Positions 42,360 through 53,735 of a stretch of 64,000 nucleotides of DNA are shown piece after piece. This stretch comes from Shinisaurus crocodilurus (Eukaryota; Chordata; Lepidosauria; Squamata; Shinisauridae): NCBI GenBank assembly GCA_021292165.1, contig CM037879.1, forward strand, positions 19,491,525 through 19,555,524, read 5' to 3'. Each line of letters opens with the position of its first letter. Position 1 is the stretch's first letter. The notes beneath the pieces were generated by a model, which worked only from the letters and a program-made list of their open reading frames with translations, was not told where the DNA came from and did not search any database. The translations under genes were made by a program, and so were the position numbers.

Positions 42360-42846
42360 AATGAATGGAATTCTTTATTTGCATCAGCCACTGGCCTTAG
42401 CATGAAGTAAAATATATAGAAATAGAAAACAAAATTATACTTGACTAAAATTACCTTAGTTGCATTCTTAAAATTTGCACTGAACAAAAATGCCATGATT
42501 AATACATAAATACATAGTCCTTCAGACATAAATAGAATCAATAAAACAACAAATAAATAGAATCAATAAAGGAACTTCTGCTCAGTCAAGAAGCTATGAA
42601 TAATTAGGTCTCTAATAAGTTGGTAGATCTTATTTTAATTGCCCTGGCTAAAAATTTGGTGGTTTTTACTGTGACCTGTTTGTTTTGGTTTGCGAGGAGA
42701 AAAGACACAGAAGCAGTAACTGACCGCCCTGGAATAGATGACAGTAGTGGAGAAATCACCTCTTTCCTTAGATCTTTATAGAAAGCACAAAATAATAATA
42801 CATGATCTATTGTTTCAATACTGCCATCTCGAATACGATGAAACAT
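42360..42846 (-). mobile_element. LINE ORF2 C-terminus (unassigned clade), minus strand
   Basis: Minus-strand frame 42604-42846 contains SIETIDHVLLFCAFYKDLRKE, the Cys/His-bearing tail of many non-LTR ORF2 proteins, then a 3' UTR to the left. It abuts a + strand LINE at about 42830. Confidence 0.6.
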
Positions 42847-43610
42847 AGAGTGTTCGAGGATCGGGATATTTGTAAGAAGACCAAAACACTGGTTTATGAA
42901 GCCATTGTATTACCAACTTTATTGTATGCCTGCAAAACATGGACTATCTATAAACGTCACTTCCACCTCCTTGAAAGATTTCACCAACGTTGCCTCCGGA
43001 AAATCCTGCGAATTACTTGGGAAGATAGGCGAACAAATGTCAGTGTACTGGAAGAAGCAAAGACTCCTAGCGTTGAAAAAATGATCCTTCAACGCCAACT
43101 TCAGTGGACCGGTCATGTTGTTCGAATGCCTGACTGCCGTCTCCCAAAGCAGTTACTTTACTCCCAACTCAAGGATGGAAAGCGGAATATCGGTGGTCAA
43201 TATAAGAGGTTTAAAGATGTTCATAAGGCTAATCTAAAAAAATGCAATATAAATATCGAAAACTGGGAAGCTCTGGCCCATGAACGATCTAAATGGAGGT
43301 TGGCCTTTCACAAATGTTCCATGGACTTTGAAGAAGCCCGAGTGCAAGGTGAAAGGGAGAAACGTGCTAAGCGAAAAGCACGTCAAACGAATCCTTTAGA
43401 GGACCATCTTCCATCTGGTAACCTGTGTCCTCACTGTGGGAAGCTGTGTGATCTAGAATTGGCCTCCACAGTCACTTACGGACCCATCGCTAGAGTCTAC
43501 ACAATCTTCTTTAGAATTTCCTCCTTTTATCCTGGAAGACAATCTTACTCGGTCACGAGTGATCGCCTTATGATGATGACTGCCATCTCCGCATGGGCAT
43601 AAGCGATTCT
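42830..43610 (+). pseudogene. LINE ORF2 C-terminal fragment (RTE/Rex-like)
   Basis: Open frame (42802-43602) with LLYACKTWTIYKRHFHLLER, then HQRCLRKILRI, LQWTGHVVRMPDCRLPK, and GQYKRFKDVHKANLKKC. These make up the region downstream of the reverse transcriptase in the widespread LINE family whose proteins also end in a CPHCGK zinc-finger-like motif (about residues 211-216). The first 15 residues come from the neighbouring reversed LINE. The last 40 are out of frame: the tail 'ggaagacaatcttactcggtc' continues in another frame. 5'-truncated and dead; clade uncertain. Confidence 0.75.
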
Positions 43611-43873
43611 GCAATGGGGTTCTTTTAAAACAACCCTCCAGTACAGCTGATGGCAGTATGTTCAGTCTTGACATGAGTGAAGGCTCGTCTGTACTTTACT
43701 ACTATTAAGTTGTGCAAATAAGATGGCAATGTGTCGAAGAGCCTAGATGGAAAATAATCATACCAGGGGCAAAATTTTCTTGTAGTGGCCAAATTATTCT
43801 GTTGCTCAAACTGATCTCCCTCCTCTTCCTTTTCCTTCCATTCCCTTCTCTTGTGTGCCTTGTCCTTTTGGTT

Positions 43874-43989
43874 CAGTGTTTTCCAACCTTGGGTCCCCAG
43901 ATGTTTTTGGCCTACAACTCCCAGCATACCCCAGCCAGCTGGGAGTTGTAGGCCAAAAACATCTGGGGACCCAAGGTTAGAGAACACTG
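43874..43989. mobile_element. Palindromic hAT MITE (CAGTGTTCTCC family)
   Basis: Both ends kept, but the 8-bp flanks (ttttggtt and ctagagac) differ. One side may have been rearranged after insertion. Confidence 0.78.
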
Positions 43990-44337
43990 CTAGAGACTTC
44001 TGGTAGGGAAGTGCTCCACAGAATGCAATACCTGTTCTGAGCCCTCTGTATGTCTTTTAAAGATATTGGCTCCAGTTCTCTCAGAGGGCATCCTTTCAGC
44101 TTTCCCCTTCAGGTGAGAAAATGTCTGTCTAAGGACAAATTACAGGTGTACTTGACTCACAACAACCCTGTGAAGTAGGCTGGGGATCTGAGCCTGATGA
44201 CTTCCTCCAAGCCACCCGATATGATATATAAACTCTGATCTCCCAGGAACCTTGCCACCCCTTTAAAGCTTCATCCATATTCATCCAACCATTCAGGCCA
44301 TTTTTTTCTCTCTTCCTCAAGTGAAATAGAGATAGAT

Positions 44338-44475
44338 CAAGGATGGGGAATGTGTGGCCATCCAGAAGTTGTTGGACTACAACTCCCATCATCCCTCACC
44401 ATTGGCAGTATTGGCTGGGGCTGATGGGAGCTGCAATCCAACAACATCTGGAGGGCGACATGTTCCCTACCACTG
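44338..44475. mobile_element. Palindromic hAT-like MITE with perfect duplication
   Basis: Ends caaggatggggaa / ttccctaccactg. It is flanked by agatagat on both sides (44330-44337 and 44476-44483). The right duplication runs straight into a (GATA)n microsatellite. Confidence 0.85.
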
Positions 44476-44477
44476 AG

Positions 44478-44505
44478 ATAGATATAGATAGATAGATAGA
44501 TAGAT
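44478..44505. repeat. (GATA)n microsatellite
   Basis: About six GATA/TAGA units, beginning within the target duplication of the adjacent MITE. Confidence 0.9.
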
Positions 44506-44875
44506 ATTCAATAGCTCAATCAATCTCTTGGGGTACAAGCTGATGTAGAAGATGAGAGTGGCCAATGACCTTGAAAATGATGATAACACATCCAGAGGGA
44601 AATAATAGACTTCCCAACATTTCCAGAAAGGGTATAGTTAAATAAACAGGAAGTTCCATTGCTGACCTGGGCTCAGGGGGCAATAAGAGTAAGTTTGCAC
44701 AGCCAGTGTTTGTGTTTGTCTTTCTGTGGTTGGTTGCCTGAGTTTGGCAGCAGACATAATAAGTTGGTTCTTTATTTAAATGTGAACGGGAGCACCTGAA
44801 GGTTGCCATTCTTCAGAGCATAGCTTCACAGAGCACAGCCGTAGCCCTTTAGGGTCAAACTGATGGTAGAGACAC

Positions 44876-45332
44876 CTAGGGCCGGTTCGTACGACACGAA
44901 AACCACGGGGGAGCAGAAGCCCCCCGCGGTTCCCATGTCGTGTGAACGCCGGCTGGGGGCACCCCCGCTGGGATGGGCATGCACGCCAAGCACACAAAGT
45001 GACCATGGGCGGTAGAGGGGTAAGCCCCTACCGCGTGTGGCCACCCTGCCGTGCGAACAGTAGGCGGCCTTCCCACGGGGGCCACACAGAGGCGGCAGCC
45101 CAGAGCAGCCGGAGCTGTGGCCGCTCCAGTTTGTAGGGGCAAACAGCCCCTCTGGGCATCCCAAGCCCCCGCCCCCTAGTGCCGGGAGGCCCGCACTGCG
45201 GTGCGGGTCCTGCTGGCTCCACCGGGCTCTGCCGACGCGTGCAGGGTGTCTGTGGTGCCCCGCCGGACCCCGCGGACGGCCCTATGGTGCCTCCACCACT
45301 CGCCGCCCGGGTCGTACAAACTGGCCCCTAGT
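44876..45332. mobile_element. GC-rich inverted-terminal-repeat element
   Basis: Left 'tagggccggttcgtacgac' and right 'gtcgtacaaactggccc' are inverted copies, and both borders read CTA. The interior is about 70% GC with CpG-rich sequence and yields long but meaningless frames on both strands. Class unknown. Confidence 0.6.
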
Positions 45333-45334
45333 GA

Positions 45335-46540
45335 CAGAACACAGCATTATCAGTCTTAACTTAAGCCTAAAGAGAAGGAAGAGGAACTTCTGGAAGAATG
45401 ACCCAAAATGATCTGTAATGGGGTGGGACAAAGATTTCCAGCACCATGAGACCAGACTGCTGAACACAATGCATGTAAGCTAGTGGTTACTGGAGAGAGC
45501 CAGCTGTATTATCTATAAGTCTCTTGGGAGGGCAGGGAGACTACTAAAAAATACATCTGGAGATATATTCAACCCCATGAGTTTATTATAAATGATCAAA
45601 TTTGAAATACCCATGTGGGATACAGATAAGGGAAACAACCCAGTGTGATTCTTTGACTTTGTAAACTTAACATAAAGGGGCATTTCAGAGGATGTCACCT
45701 GTTGCAGGATTGTGTTTTGCACGGTGATCCAGCATATTCTCATCCTTTCTATTATTATAGCCACATATTTGGACTTTTGTTTTTAATTTAGCCTCATACG
45801 AGTCTTCTGATAATAGGTTTTTAGGGAGGTACAAGAATTTCGTTTCAAGTTCACAAATCCGGAACGCGAACACAAGCGCACATTCTCAGAAAATGTTCTC
45901 AACTTCCCAAACTTGCCTTATCGTTCACAAAATGTGCCCTTAAAAATGTGCACATTTAAAAATGCTCACATTAAGAAATGCACACTTTTTAAAATGCACA
46001 ATTTAAAGTGTGCATTTTTCAAAGTGTGCAAATTAAAAATTTGCATGTTCATGCTTTAGTCAAGGGGGGGCGCAGAGGTGTTCACGTACCTTAGGGAGGG
46101 GCCGTCTCGCCGCTGCCTTGTCTCTCCACGGTGGCGGCCCCCCCATCTCGATTTTTTTAGCGGCGTGGAGCATTTCTCCGCGCCACTGGAGCCCGCCACG
46201 CAGGCCGTGCTGGTCCCGGAAGTGACGCAACGGGACCAGCGCGGACAGCGTAGGCGGCTCGCCGCGCCGGGACCCGGTAAGGCCCCGCGAGTCTCCGGCG
46301 GGCGTGAGCATGGCCAATTTTGGCCCGCTACGCCCATCTGGAGGCCCAGCGGTACACCCCTAGGGGGGCGGAAGTGCGCACTTTTGAAACGTGCACTTCC
46401 AGGAGCAAGCCAAACAGAGCTTTGAAGTGAAGTTTGGAGAATTTTGGCAAGCTCGAGCTTCCCTGGTTGTGCCACCGCTAGTTTTCTTGTTTTCTTTTTG
46501 GAAAGCAGGGTAATAGAAACTGAGTGACAGTAACTCCCCA
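45335..46540. other. Unclassified, partly repetitive
   Basis: 45915-46040 has six or more copies of a 'aaatgcacatttaaa'-like motif in both orientations. 46060-46400 is CpG-rich and shares 'ggagcatttctccgcgcc' with the tandem units at 56711-56900. Confidence 0.45.
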
Positions 46541-46544
46541 AAGA

Positions 46545-46838
46545 GGTTCGCCTGGCGCCTACTTTGTATTCTTTCCGGCGCCAGGTGAAGACCTTTCTAT
46601 TCTCCCAGGCATTTTAATCATTTTAATCATCTTAATCATTTTAATCTTGTAGTTGTTTTTAACTCCGTTATTGTAACTGCTGCTGCTAGCTCTGCTGTTT
46701 GTTTTTAATCTGTGGTTTTAAATTTTATATTTATTTTATATTTCATTTTATAGTTTTAACTGTTGTAAACCGCCCAGAGAGCTTCGGCTATTGGGCGGTA
46801 TAAAAATATATTAAATAAATAAATAAATAAATAAATAA
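46545..46838 (+). mobile_element. L2-type LINE 3' end
   Basis: 'ggcgccaggtgaagacctttc', 'ttctcccaggcatttta', then the hairpin 'ccgcccagagagcttcggctattgggcggt' and an (AAAT)n tail: the complete L2-like terminus. Confidence 0.8.
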
Positions 46839-46932
46839 AATAAACTTACCAAAGGCCACAACCAGCAATCCTAGTGGCTAAAGTAGGATTGGTCAGGTGA
46901 AATCTGGAATCCAGTCACTAAAGACACAATCC

Positions 46933-47055
46933 TATGCAAGTTTAGGCAGAAAAAAGGCCTACAACTCCCAGCATGCCCCAGCCAGCATAGCTGGCTGGGG
47001 CATGTTGGGAGCCATAGGCCTTTTTTCTGTCTAAACTTGCATAGGATTGCACCCT
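46933..47055. mobile_element. Harbinger-like MITE with TAA duplication
   Basis: Foldback with 'caatcctatgcaagtttagg' at the left and its inverse at the right. TAA borders both sides if the left end is placed at about 46922. Core 'ccagccagcatagctggctgg'. Confidence 0.72.
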
Positions 47056-47099
47056 AAATAACACAGTAAGGCCACGTTCACATGAAACCAGTCTCCTCG

Positions 47100-47216
47100 C
47101 ACTTGCTACCGTCCATATTTGTTGGACTACAGCTCCCAGCATTCCCCAGCCAACTGTGCTGGCTGGGTGATGCTGGGAGTTGTAGTCCAACATATCTGGG
47201 AAGGGGGAGGATGAGT
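47100..47216. mobile_element. Palindromic hAT-like MITE
   Basis: Arms 'ttgttggactacagctccc' and 'gggagttgtagtccaac' around a 'ccagccaactgtgctggctgg' loop. Ends not delimited. Confidence 0.6.
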
Positions 47217-47372
47217 TCAATCCATACCAAACAGGCTTACTAGGAAGAGTTGCACTTGACTAAACGGGACCTTTAGTCAATATGTTTAGGACTGCAGCAA
47301 AGTTTTGCTTTCATTTACCAAAAATGAAAGTTTTGCTTTCATTTCATTCATACTAGCTGGGTATATCTACTC

Positions 47373-47509
47373 CAGCCTTCCCCACGACCTGGCGCCCTCC
47401 AGATGTTTTGCACTGCCACTCCGATCAGCCCCAGCTAGCATGGCAATGGTCAGGAATGCTGGGAGTTGTCGTCCAAAACCTCGGGAGGGCACCAAGTTGG
47501 GAATGGCTG
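47373..47509. mobile_element. Palindromic hAT-like MITE
   Basis: Ends cagccttccccacgacc / gttgggaatggctg. Flanks atctactc and atctatat match at 6 of 8 bases. Confidence 0.7.
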
Positions 47510-47514
47510 ATCTA

Positions 47515-48460
47515 TATTATGGGCTTAAACTGGTTTACAGGTTTCTTTCCTTGCCCTCAGATATTTCCAGCAATCGCTGAGAGAAAGAATTCTCAGCAGT
47601 GAACCAAAGCTTCATCTATAGTTCCCTGGATTCTTTGGGGAGGGATGTGGCTGTGAAACTTGTATCAAATCAATGCATGCTTGTAATGTGCATACCCATG
47701 GAACTGCCAGTTTTTGTTAATGTTTCACTCCACCGGATTTGCTATTTTATCTTAATCACATGCACGCACTCACAGCTCATTGCTTCTGACAGTACAAACT
47801 GGGCCATGTTCTGACATTTGCACAATGTTAAAGATTCTAGATGCAATGTAAGAGCTTGCTGAAAATTAACTGTGCATAATTACAGCACTAACCACCACCA
47901 CCCTGAACCCTAACTCTAGGCCTGTACTTTTCAAGACCCTGCTTGTTCTTTCATCACAAGAGGTCAGTCTCAATCTGTTCTAGGATCTCTGCCATAATCC
48001 TATAATTCTAATTATAAATCTCTAAAAGTCAGAGGAGTTATATAACTCCTTCTGAACTTGTTGGAACGTCCCGTAGACCTACATCACATTGCAAGGAAAA
48101 CATCTTCCAGTCCAGTAGAGGCACATGGGAAATATCAAAACATGGAGGGTTTCAGTTTGAAAAATCTAATTTGAGAACTGTGCAGTTGGTAAAAATACAC
48201 TCTGAGAACATTCAGCTCTAAAAGGAACTTGTTTCCTTGAATTATAAGGCATTAGAGTGCAGGACCCTGCCAATCTTGACATCTGAGGGCCAAATGCATA
48301 CTGTGCCAGCCGTGGTATGAAATGTTAATCAGGCATTCTTAGGGCAGCTCCTTAACATGATTCTGGCGTGTACACCAGTGATACATCAGTGTTCCCCACA
48401 GTAAACATGTAAGGTGTGGATTACATCGGCCTGGTTCAAATATGATGTTTTCCAATCACT
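47515..48460. other. No recognisable feature
   Basis: About 950 bases of intron, nothing recognised. Confidence 0.5.
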
Positions 48461-48465
48461 TAAAG

Positions 48466-48770
48466 CAGGGGTGGACAACCTCCCTCAGATCAAGGGCCAC
48501 ACAGGATCTTGGCTGGCTGGCTGGGGGACCACACCTCACTGTGCATGCGCACTTACATGTAATGCACCCTTTCTCTATGCAGCATTTGGCTCCTGCTAGC
48601 CCACCTGAACAGCTGGGCTGGTGGGAGCCCGGTGCTCCAGGGTGGGGCTTTCAGGTGATGAGGCTTTCTGGCAGCGACATTGGTGGCAGAGGGGGGATAT
48701 GTGGGGGAGCCACACAAATGGCCTGTGGAGGGCTGCATGTTGCCTGTGAGTCACATGTTGCTAACCACTG
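48466..48770. mobile_element. hAT-like non-autonomous element
   Basis: Ends CAGGGGTGGACAACCTCC and 'acatgttgctaaccactg' in inverse, with 'gggccacacagg' and 'tgtggagggctgcatg' inside. Flanks do not match. Confidence 0.55.
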
Positions 48771-48819
48771 ACTGCATGTTTACGAGATCGGGAGCAACAT
48801 CTGAGGCCTTCATCCAACT

Positions 48820-49145
48820 GCCACCTCCTAGGGAGGCTCGAAGGGTGGCAACAAGGAAGAGGGCCTTCTTAGTGGTAGCCTCCTGACTATGGAATGATCA
48901 CTGCACTAAAGCCCACCTGGCGTCAACTCTGTCATCTTTTCAGCACCAGGTTAAGACTGCCCTCTTCTCCCAGGCATTTAATGGCATTTAACAGGTCTAG
49001 TTTTGTGCTAAAAGTTGTTTTAGTTGTTAAATTGTTTTTAATTTTGTATATTGGAAAAAATATGCTGCTTTTATTGTATTGTGGTTCGTGTTTTTATGAG
49101 CTGTTGTAAAGTGCCCAGAGAGCTCCAGCTATTGGGCGGTATGGA

Positions 49146-49186
<41 letters not shown>

Positions 49187-49192
49187 ACGTTG
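48820..49192 (+). mobile_element. L2-type LINE 3' end with (GAT)n tail
   Basis: 'gaagggtggcaacaaggaag', 'agcaccaggttaagactgcc', 'gcccagagagctccagctattgggcggt' and a 40-base (GAT)n microsatellite as tail. Confidence 0.82.
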
Positions 49193-49423
49193 GAGCTAAG
49201 GGCCTATTCACTGACCAGCAGAGTTATGGGATCTTTCACACTTTCACACCCTCTTCACAGATAGCTCCAGCAATGTCTGAACTCCCACTCAGAGAATTGC
49301 ACAAACTCCAAAGTTCTGTTCTTTAAAAAAAAAATTAAAAATCCCTGCCAATTCCGTATAATATGGAAGTTCTGGTTTTCTGAACAGTTTAACCTTTCTA
49401 TCTGCCCTTTCGCTTATTTAAGG

Positions 49424-49454
<31 letters not shown>
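49424..49454. repeat. (GT)n microsatellite
   Basis: About 15 GT units running into GCGC and a G-run. Confidence 0.92.
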
Positions 49455-49460
<6 letters not shown>

Positions 49461-50575
49461 GGGGGGGAGCTTTTTGCAAATCTCTAAAACGGGTTGCACT
49501 TTTGAGCAAAGGGCATTGTTGCAATTTCACAACCACCCGCACACCCTGTTCTCTCTTTCCAGTAGCCTAGCTAAGGTCTGGTGGGCCATCATTCAAAGTA
49601 AATGTTGCAGTATTTGGATAAAGCTCTCTTTTACTCCCATTAAACCCACAGATATCTTGTTCTATTTAAGAGTTGTACTTTCTCAGTCTGTGCTACGTTT
49701 TCTAAGAACTCTCAGTTCATTTCCTTATACTGATGTCAACAGTGGCTGCTAATTGCCAGTGATCACCATGCACTAGATTCTCATTTATGTTCATCCCCTT
49801 TGGTTATCCCTATATCCTTCTGCTAGAATTGTGTTTCCAGTGCTGAGGATCTGACTATGATAATGCAGATTTTTTTTCTCTCCCTAGAAGCACAGATTTA
49901 TTTATTTTTTAAAGGGTCTCCTCCCCTACTTTGTTTTCAAGGGTCACGTCATTACACAAAACTGAATGATTTCCTTTAAAGTAACACACTTTCCTTCCAA
50001 TTATATATATTTTTAGGGGCTTACATTGTTTTGTATACTGTAAAACACAATTAAAGATTGCTAACAATCAGAAAGAGGACTGTGCCAATGAATAAAGAAA
50101 AAGAAAAAAGTGAAAACTCACAAAAGGTGCAAGAGTCTTTATTCCTAGCAGGAATATCATGTAACTGACTCACTGCACCTTTCTGTACATAATGCTGAAC
50201 TATGACTTGCATGCCCTCTGCTCCCCTTTCTTCAGCTGCTGCAAATGTGAGGAGGAGATCAGAAGTTCTCACTTTTTTTCTGATCTAACCATAATTCCTT
50301 TTTCTGACATCCAAACTTGGGGGAACTCTGGTTACCGGTAGTTTAAATTATAGTTTAAATTATGGCTTGTTCAAACAAGCCAAGGTCAAACCATGGTTTA
50401 TGATCCTGGCTTGTTAACTAACCCTGGTTTAACATTCACCGAGTTTAGACTTAACAAGGAATTGTGATTAGTTTAAAAGCAGAAGCAAAACCTTCCAATC
50501 TTCTTTTCCACCCACAGTAGAGGAGAAAGCATGTGAGCCTGAGGCACATTCCTATTAAGTGCTAAACCATGATTT
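49455..50575. other. Mostly unrecognised
   Basis: 50340-50460 has clustered 'ggtttaa/ttaaacc' and 'ggcttgtt/aacaagcc' inverted motifs. Otherwise nothing is recognised. Confidence 0.45.
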
Positions 50576-50577
50576 AG

Positions 50578-50850
50578 GCCAGGAACCTAAGGCCCGCGAG
50601 CCAAATCTAGCCTTCCTGGAGTCCCGATCTGGTCCTCTAGGGTTTCCCAGATGACCTAACCCTTCCCCTGGCCCCATTTCAAATGTTGAAATCTCTCTCT
50701 AAGGTTTAGTTACTGGCAATTAAAAGCTTTAAGCTAAAATATGCTGGGGGGGTTGTATTTTTGCCTCACCCCTTTTGCCTTCGGCCCTGCCTACCACTGG
50801 AATGTGCCCCCCAAGAGCATCTCTGAAATTGAATAATGTGCGAAATGGGC
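50578..50850. mobile_element. hAT-like non-autonomous element
   Basis: Shares 'gggtttcccaga', 'aaaagctttaagctaaaata' and 'ccccttttgccttcggc' with 3402-3690, establishing a repeat family. Confidence 0.5.
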
Positions 50851-50993
50851 CAATGTACTTTGAGCAACAAGTTCTCTTCATCAGAGCAAACATTCTAATG
50901 TACTCACTAGTAGATTGCAGTGCAAAACACTTCGTGATAGCTTGAAGGTCCTCTTTGATCAAAAAAGGGAGCTGGGCTTTCTAGTCTAGACAT

Positions 50994-52007
50994 AGACCTG
51001 GTGACACACAGGGATGTTGAAGAGTCCTTGGTCTCGAGTCACGAGTCGAGTCACGAGTCTTTGGACCCGAGTCTCGAGTCCGAGTCCTTGGTCCAAAATG
51101 GTGACTCACGAGTCACGAGTCACGAGTCACTCCCAAAGCTGACTCCGCGAGTCCCTATTAAAATCAATGGGGGGTTTTCCCAACAAAATAAGGCTACTTC
51201 AGATGTGTGGTTTAAATAAATTCTAGGCACAAGTGTGCCTTTTTATTTCAAAACTCTGCAACTGATTTTGGCAAGAACAGACCAGGCAGAAAAACCCAAA
51301 ATAACCAGGCAGGCAGAGGAGGCAGGGAACCCCAAAGCAGGCAGGCAGAGGCCTTTGTCTTGGACAATTCAACTGTTGAACTGGTCAAGAAGAGACCAGG
51401 CAGGCAGAGGAGGCTGGGAACCCCAGACAGGCAGGCAGAGGCAGCCAAACCCAAAATGTCTGAAAGGTTGCATTTTAGGGAAATGATTTTAAAAAAATAA
51501 ACTTGCTGTACTTCCTAAAACCTATCCATGTTGCATTTGAGGAACACGATTTTGGAACACAAGTCCTTGGTCTCGAGTCCCGAGTCGAGTCTCGAGTCCC
51601 ATTAAAAATATTGGGACTCGAGTCTGAGTCGAGTCAGAGGGGGGACTCAGTCCGACTCACGAGTCGAGTCCTCGAGTCCGAGTCCCCATCCCTGGTGACA
51701 CATAACAACAACCCAGAGTACGGGTTGTGTATGGGTTGAGTATGGATTGTTGTTGAATTGTGGGTTGTCATTACATGTGAACCCTGCACTATGTTTGAAC
51801 TATGGGCTGTTAACCACGAACAACCTGGAGTTCACAACCCAACAACAAACCATGGTTCTTTTCCTGGGTTGTTCGTGGTTATCAACACAGTTAAACCATA
51901 GTGTAGGATTTGCACATAACAACAACCTATAATTCATCAATAACCCACAATTCAACAAAAACCCATACTCAACCCTCTGGGTTGTCATTATGTGTGAACC
52001 AGGCCAT
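50994..52007. mobile_element. Foldback element interrupted by a hAT insertion
   Basis: Left 'gacctggtgacacataacaa' (joined across the insertion) and the right end near 52007, reading on the other strand 'ggcctggttcacacataatg', are inverted arms. Further arms 'gggttgtgtatgggttgag' and 'ctcaaccctctgggttgt' agree. The arm is split at 51008/51703 by the 51009-51694 element. Confidence 0.7.
51009..51694. mobile_element. 'gagtc'-rich hAT element, internally deleted
   Basis: Same ends as 36999-37971, with perfect 8-bp duplication gtgacaca (51001-51008 and 51695-51702). The left 530 bases are nearly identical to that copy. The transposase-coding middle is missing and the join lies near 51556. Open frames over it are repeat artefacts. 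Confidence 0.92.
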
Positions 52008-52124
52008 AGTGGGGAACACATTGCAGTTTTCTCATCAAAGGAGGATGGTGTAGAAAAGGAAGAATAGGTAATTTGGAAATTTGACCTGCCGTGTCACGAA
52101 AGCCTATGCAACCTGTGCATATTT

Positions 52125-52220
52125 TAGGCTGCAATTCTATATACAGTTACCTGGGAGTAAGGCCCACTGAACTCAGTGGGGTGTAATTCTGAGTAGACAC
52201 ATATAAGATTGCACTGTAAA
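52125..52220. mobile_element. Short inverted-repeat MITE (gctgcaattctat family)
   Basis: Left 'ggctgcaattctatat' and right 'atataagattgcactg' are inverted, bordered by TA. Core 'cctgggagtaaggcccactg...cagtgggg'. A Tc1/mariner-type assignment is tentative. Confidence 0.6.
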
Positions 52221-52763
52221 AAGGGTTACAGAAAATAGCAAGTAGATATTTCATATTGTCATCCTTGGTAGTCTTACCTCTTATTATGCAAATAATTTAT
52301 GTTACATGATCAAGGATTAAAATTACCAGAGCTTTCCACAGAATGGATTGATCCATGTACTCCGACTTCTTACATAGCTTGTCTTTTCGAAGTTTCTGGA
52401 TCATAGACAAAAATAATGTGGGCATATTAAAGAGTGAAGTGCCTTTTCATCTGGTTGTGTGTGGCTTGCTGGTTTAATCCCTTTACTGCTTTGATTTAAA
52501 CAATAGGTCTAGAACTTTCTTGAAGATCAGAGTTTTGCACCAAAACATGTTGTTTGTTTTTTTTTAATTTTCCTTTGGCAGGCTGCTTGCATGGGCAAGG
52601 TGAAAACGCATGACTAAAATATTCTCACAGCATGGGTTAGCAGTTGTATAAGTTCATTATTGCAGCCTTCCAGTTAAGATTTGGAGATTGAAATGCTGCT
52701 ATATGGGTGAATGCTCAGATCATTTCAATCTCACCTTCATGTATTGCACTCACGCGCATGCGC

Positions 52764-52766
52764 GTG

Positions 52767-52796
<30 letters not shown>
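52764..52796. repeat. (CA)n microsatellite
   Basis: About 16 CA units preceded by 'cgcgcatgcgcgtg', also alternating. Confidence 0.93.
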
Positions 52797-52798
<2 letters not shown>

Positions 52799-52904
52799 GA
52801 GTGAGGTTCCATTGATAGACTATCTTGTAGGAATTTTATTTTTCTATCACACAGTTCTCCTCCCATTAATTCATATTTTCTGGTGTTAATATTTGTATCC
52901 ACCT

Positions 52905-53220
52905 TTCCTTTTGTCATGGGATGGGCTTATAATTTTTAAATACACCAAGTACCTAAATTATTATTACATCACATATTATTACATTATTATTAATTATTAT
53001 GTATTATTTCAGTGGGCATTTTAAAGTTGACTTTCCTATGTTGTTTCCTGTTCTGTTTCTGCTGTTTGAATGGTTGCCGGTTTATTGTTTGATTATACTT
53101 TAGATTGTTTTGTTTTATTGTTTCGTCTTAAGACGTTTTTAGCTGCCTTGAGTGGGCATTTTGCCTAGAAAGGTGCGGTGTGGTATGGTATGATACAGTA
53201 TAATGTAATGTATAATATAA
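52905..53220 (+). mobile_element. LINE 3' end with AT-rich tail
   Basis: 'ttagctgccttgagtgggcatttt..cctagaaaggtgcgg' is the sense 3' terminus of an L2/CR1-type LINE, followed by (TATAA)n-like sequence. Confidence 0.6.
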
Positions 53221-53479
53221 TATAATATACTTCTGTGGCCATGACCATAACTCGCAAGCCTGAAGGTGGAGCAAGGTTTTGAAATACGTAGCTGCTGAGG
53301 CTGGTAAAATTCCTTGCTGTTCGCTACAGTACTTAAGACACAACAGCCGCAGTCTTAAGATAAGTGAAGCATGAAGGCTTACAAAAGATATGTTTGTGGG
53401 AGTGTCATACATCTTTTTACCTCTATCCTCCTTTATGACCAACCTTAAAAGGGTGGAGGGGGGGATTAACTTGTGTCTT

Positions 53480-53735
53480 TGTAACAGCAGTAGCCCAGTG
53501 CCGGGGTTCAGTGTCAGTCACACAGTAGGCAGCACTAGGGCCATCTTCCTTAATGGCTATTATTCTAACTAAGCTTGTTGCCTTGTGACTGACTCTGCTA
53601 ATCGCTTCTTTGTCATTCAAAGCCAGTTTGCTAGGCTGGCCTCTGTCCTAATAAAGCTTTTCGGTTAGAAGCCTGCCTGTGGATTCTTCTTGGAAGGAGG
53701 AGGGGGGGAGTGCGCCCCGACACCCAGCTGCGCAG
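53480..53735 (+). promoter_or_regulatory. Possible LTR R/U5-like segment
   Basis: 'ctaataaagctttt' (polyadenylation signal) followed about 35 bases later by 'gattcttcttggaagg' and 'gccccgacaccc' recalls the R-U5 end of a retroviral-type LTR. No TATA box, paired repeat or duplication was found. Confidence 0.25.

Noticed and set aside
44826..45222. Several overlapping long frames of 64-112 codons
   Set aside because: All frames are open because of high GC. The region has inverted ends of a DNA element and no recognisable protein.
51235..51486. Frame repeated at 37205-37444 (QAEEAGNPKAGRQR type)
   Set aside because: It comes from the 'aggcaggcagagg' repeats of two copies of one hAT element. 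No transposase similarity in this part.
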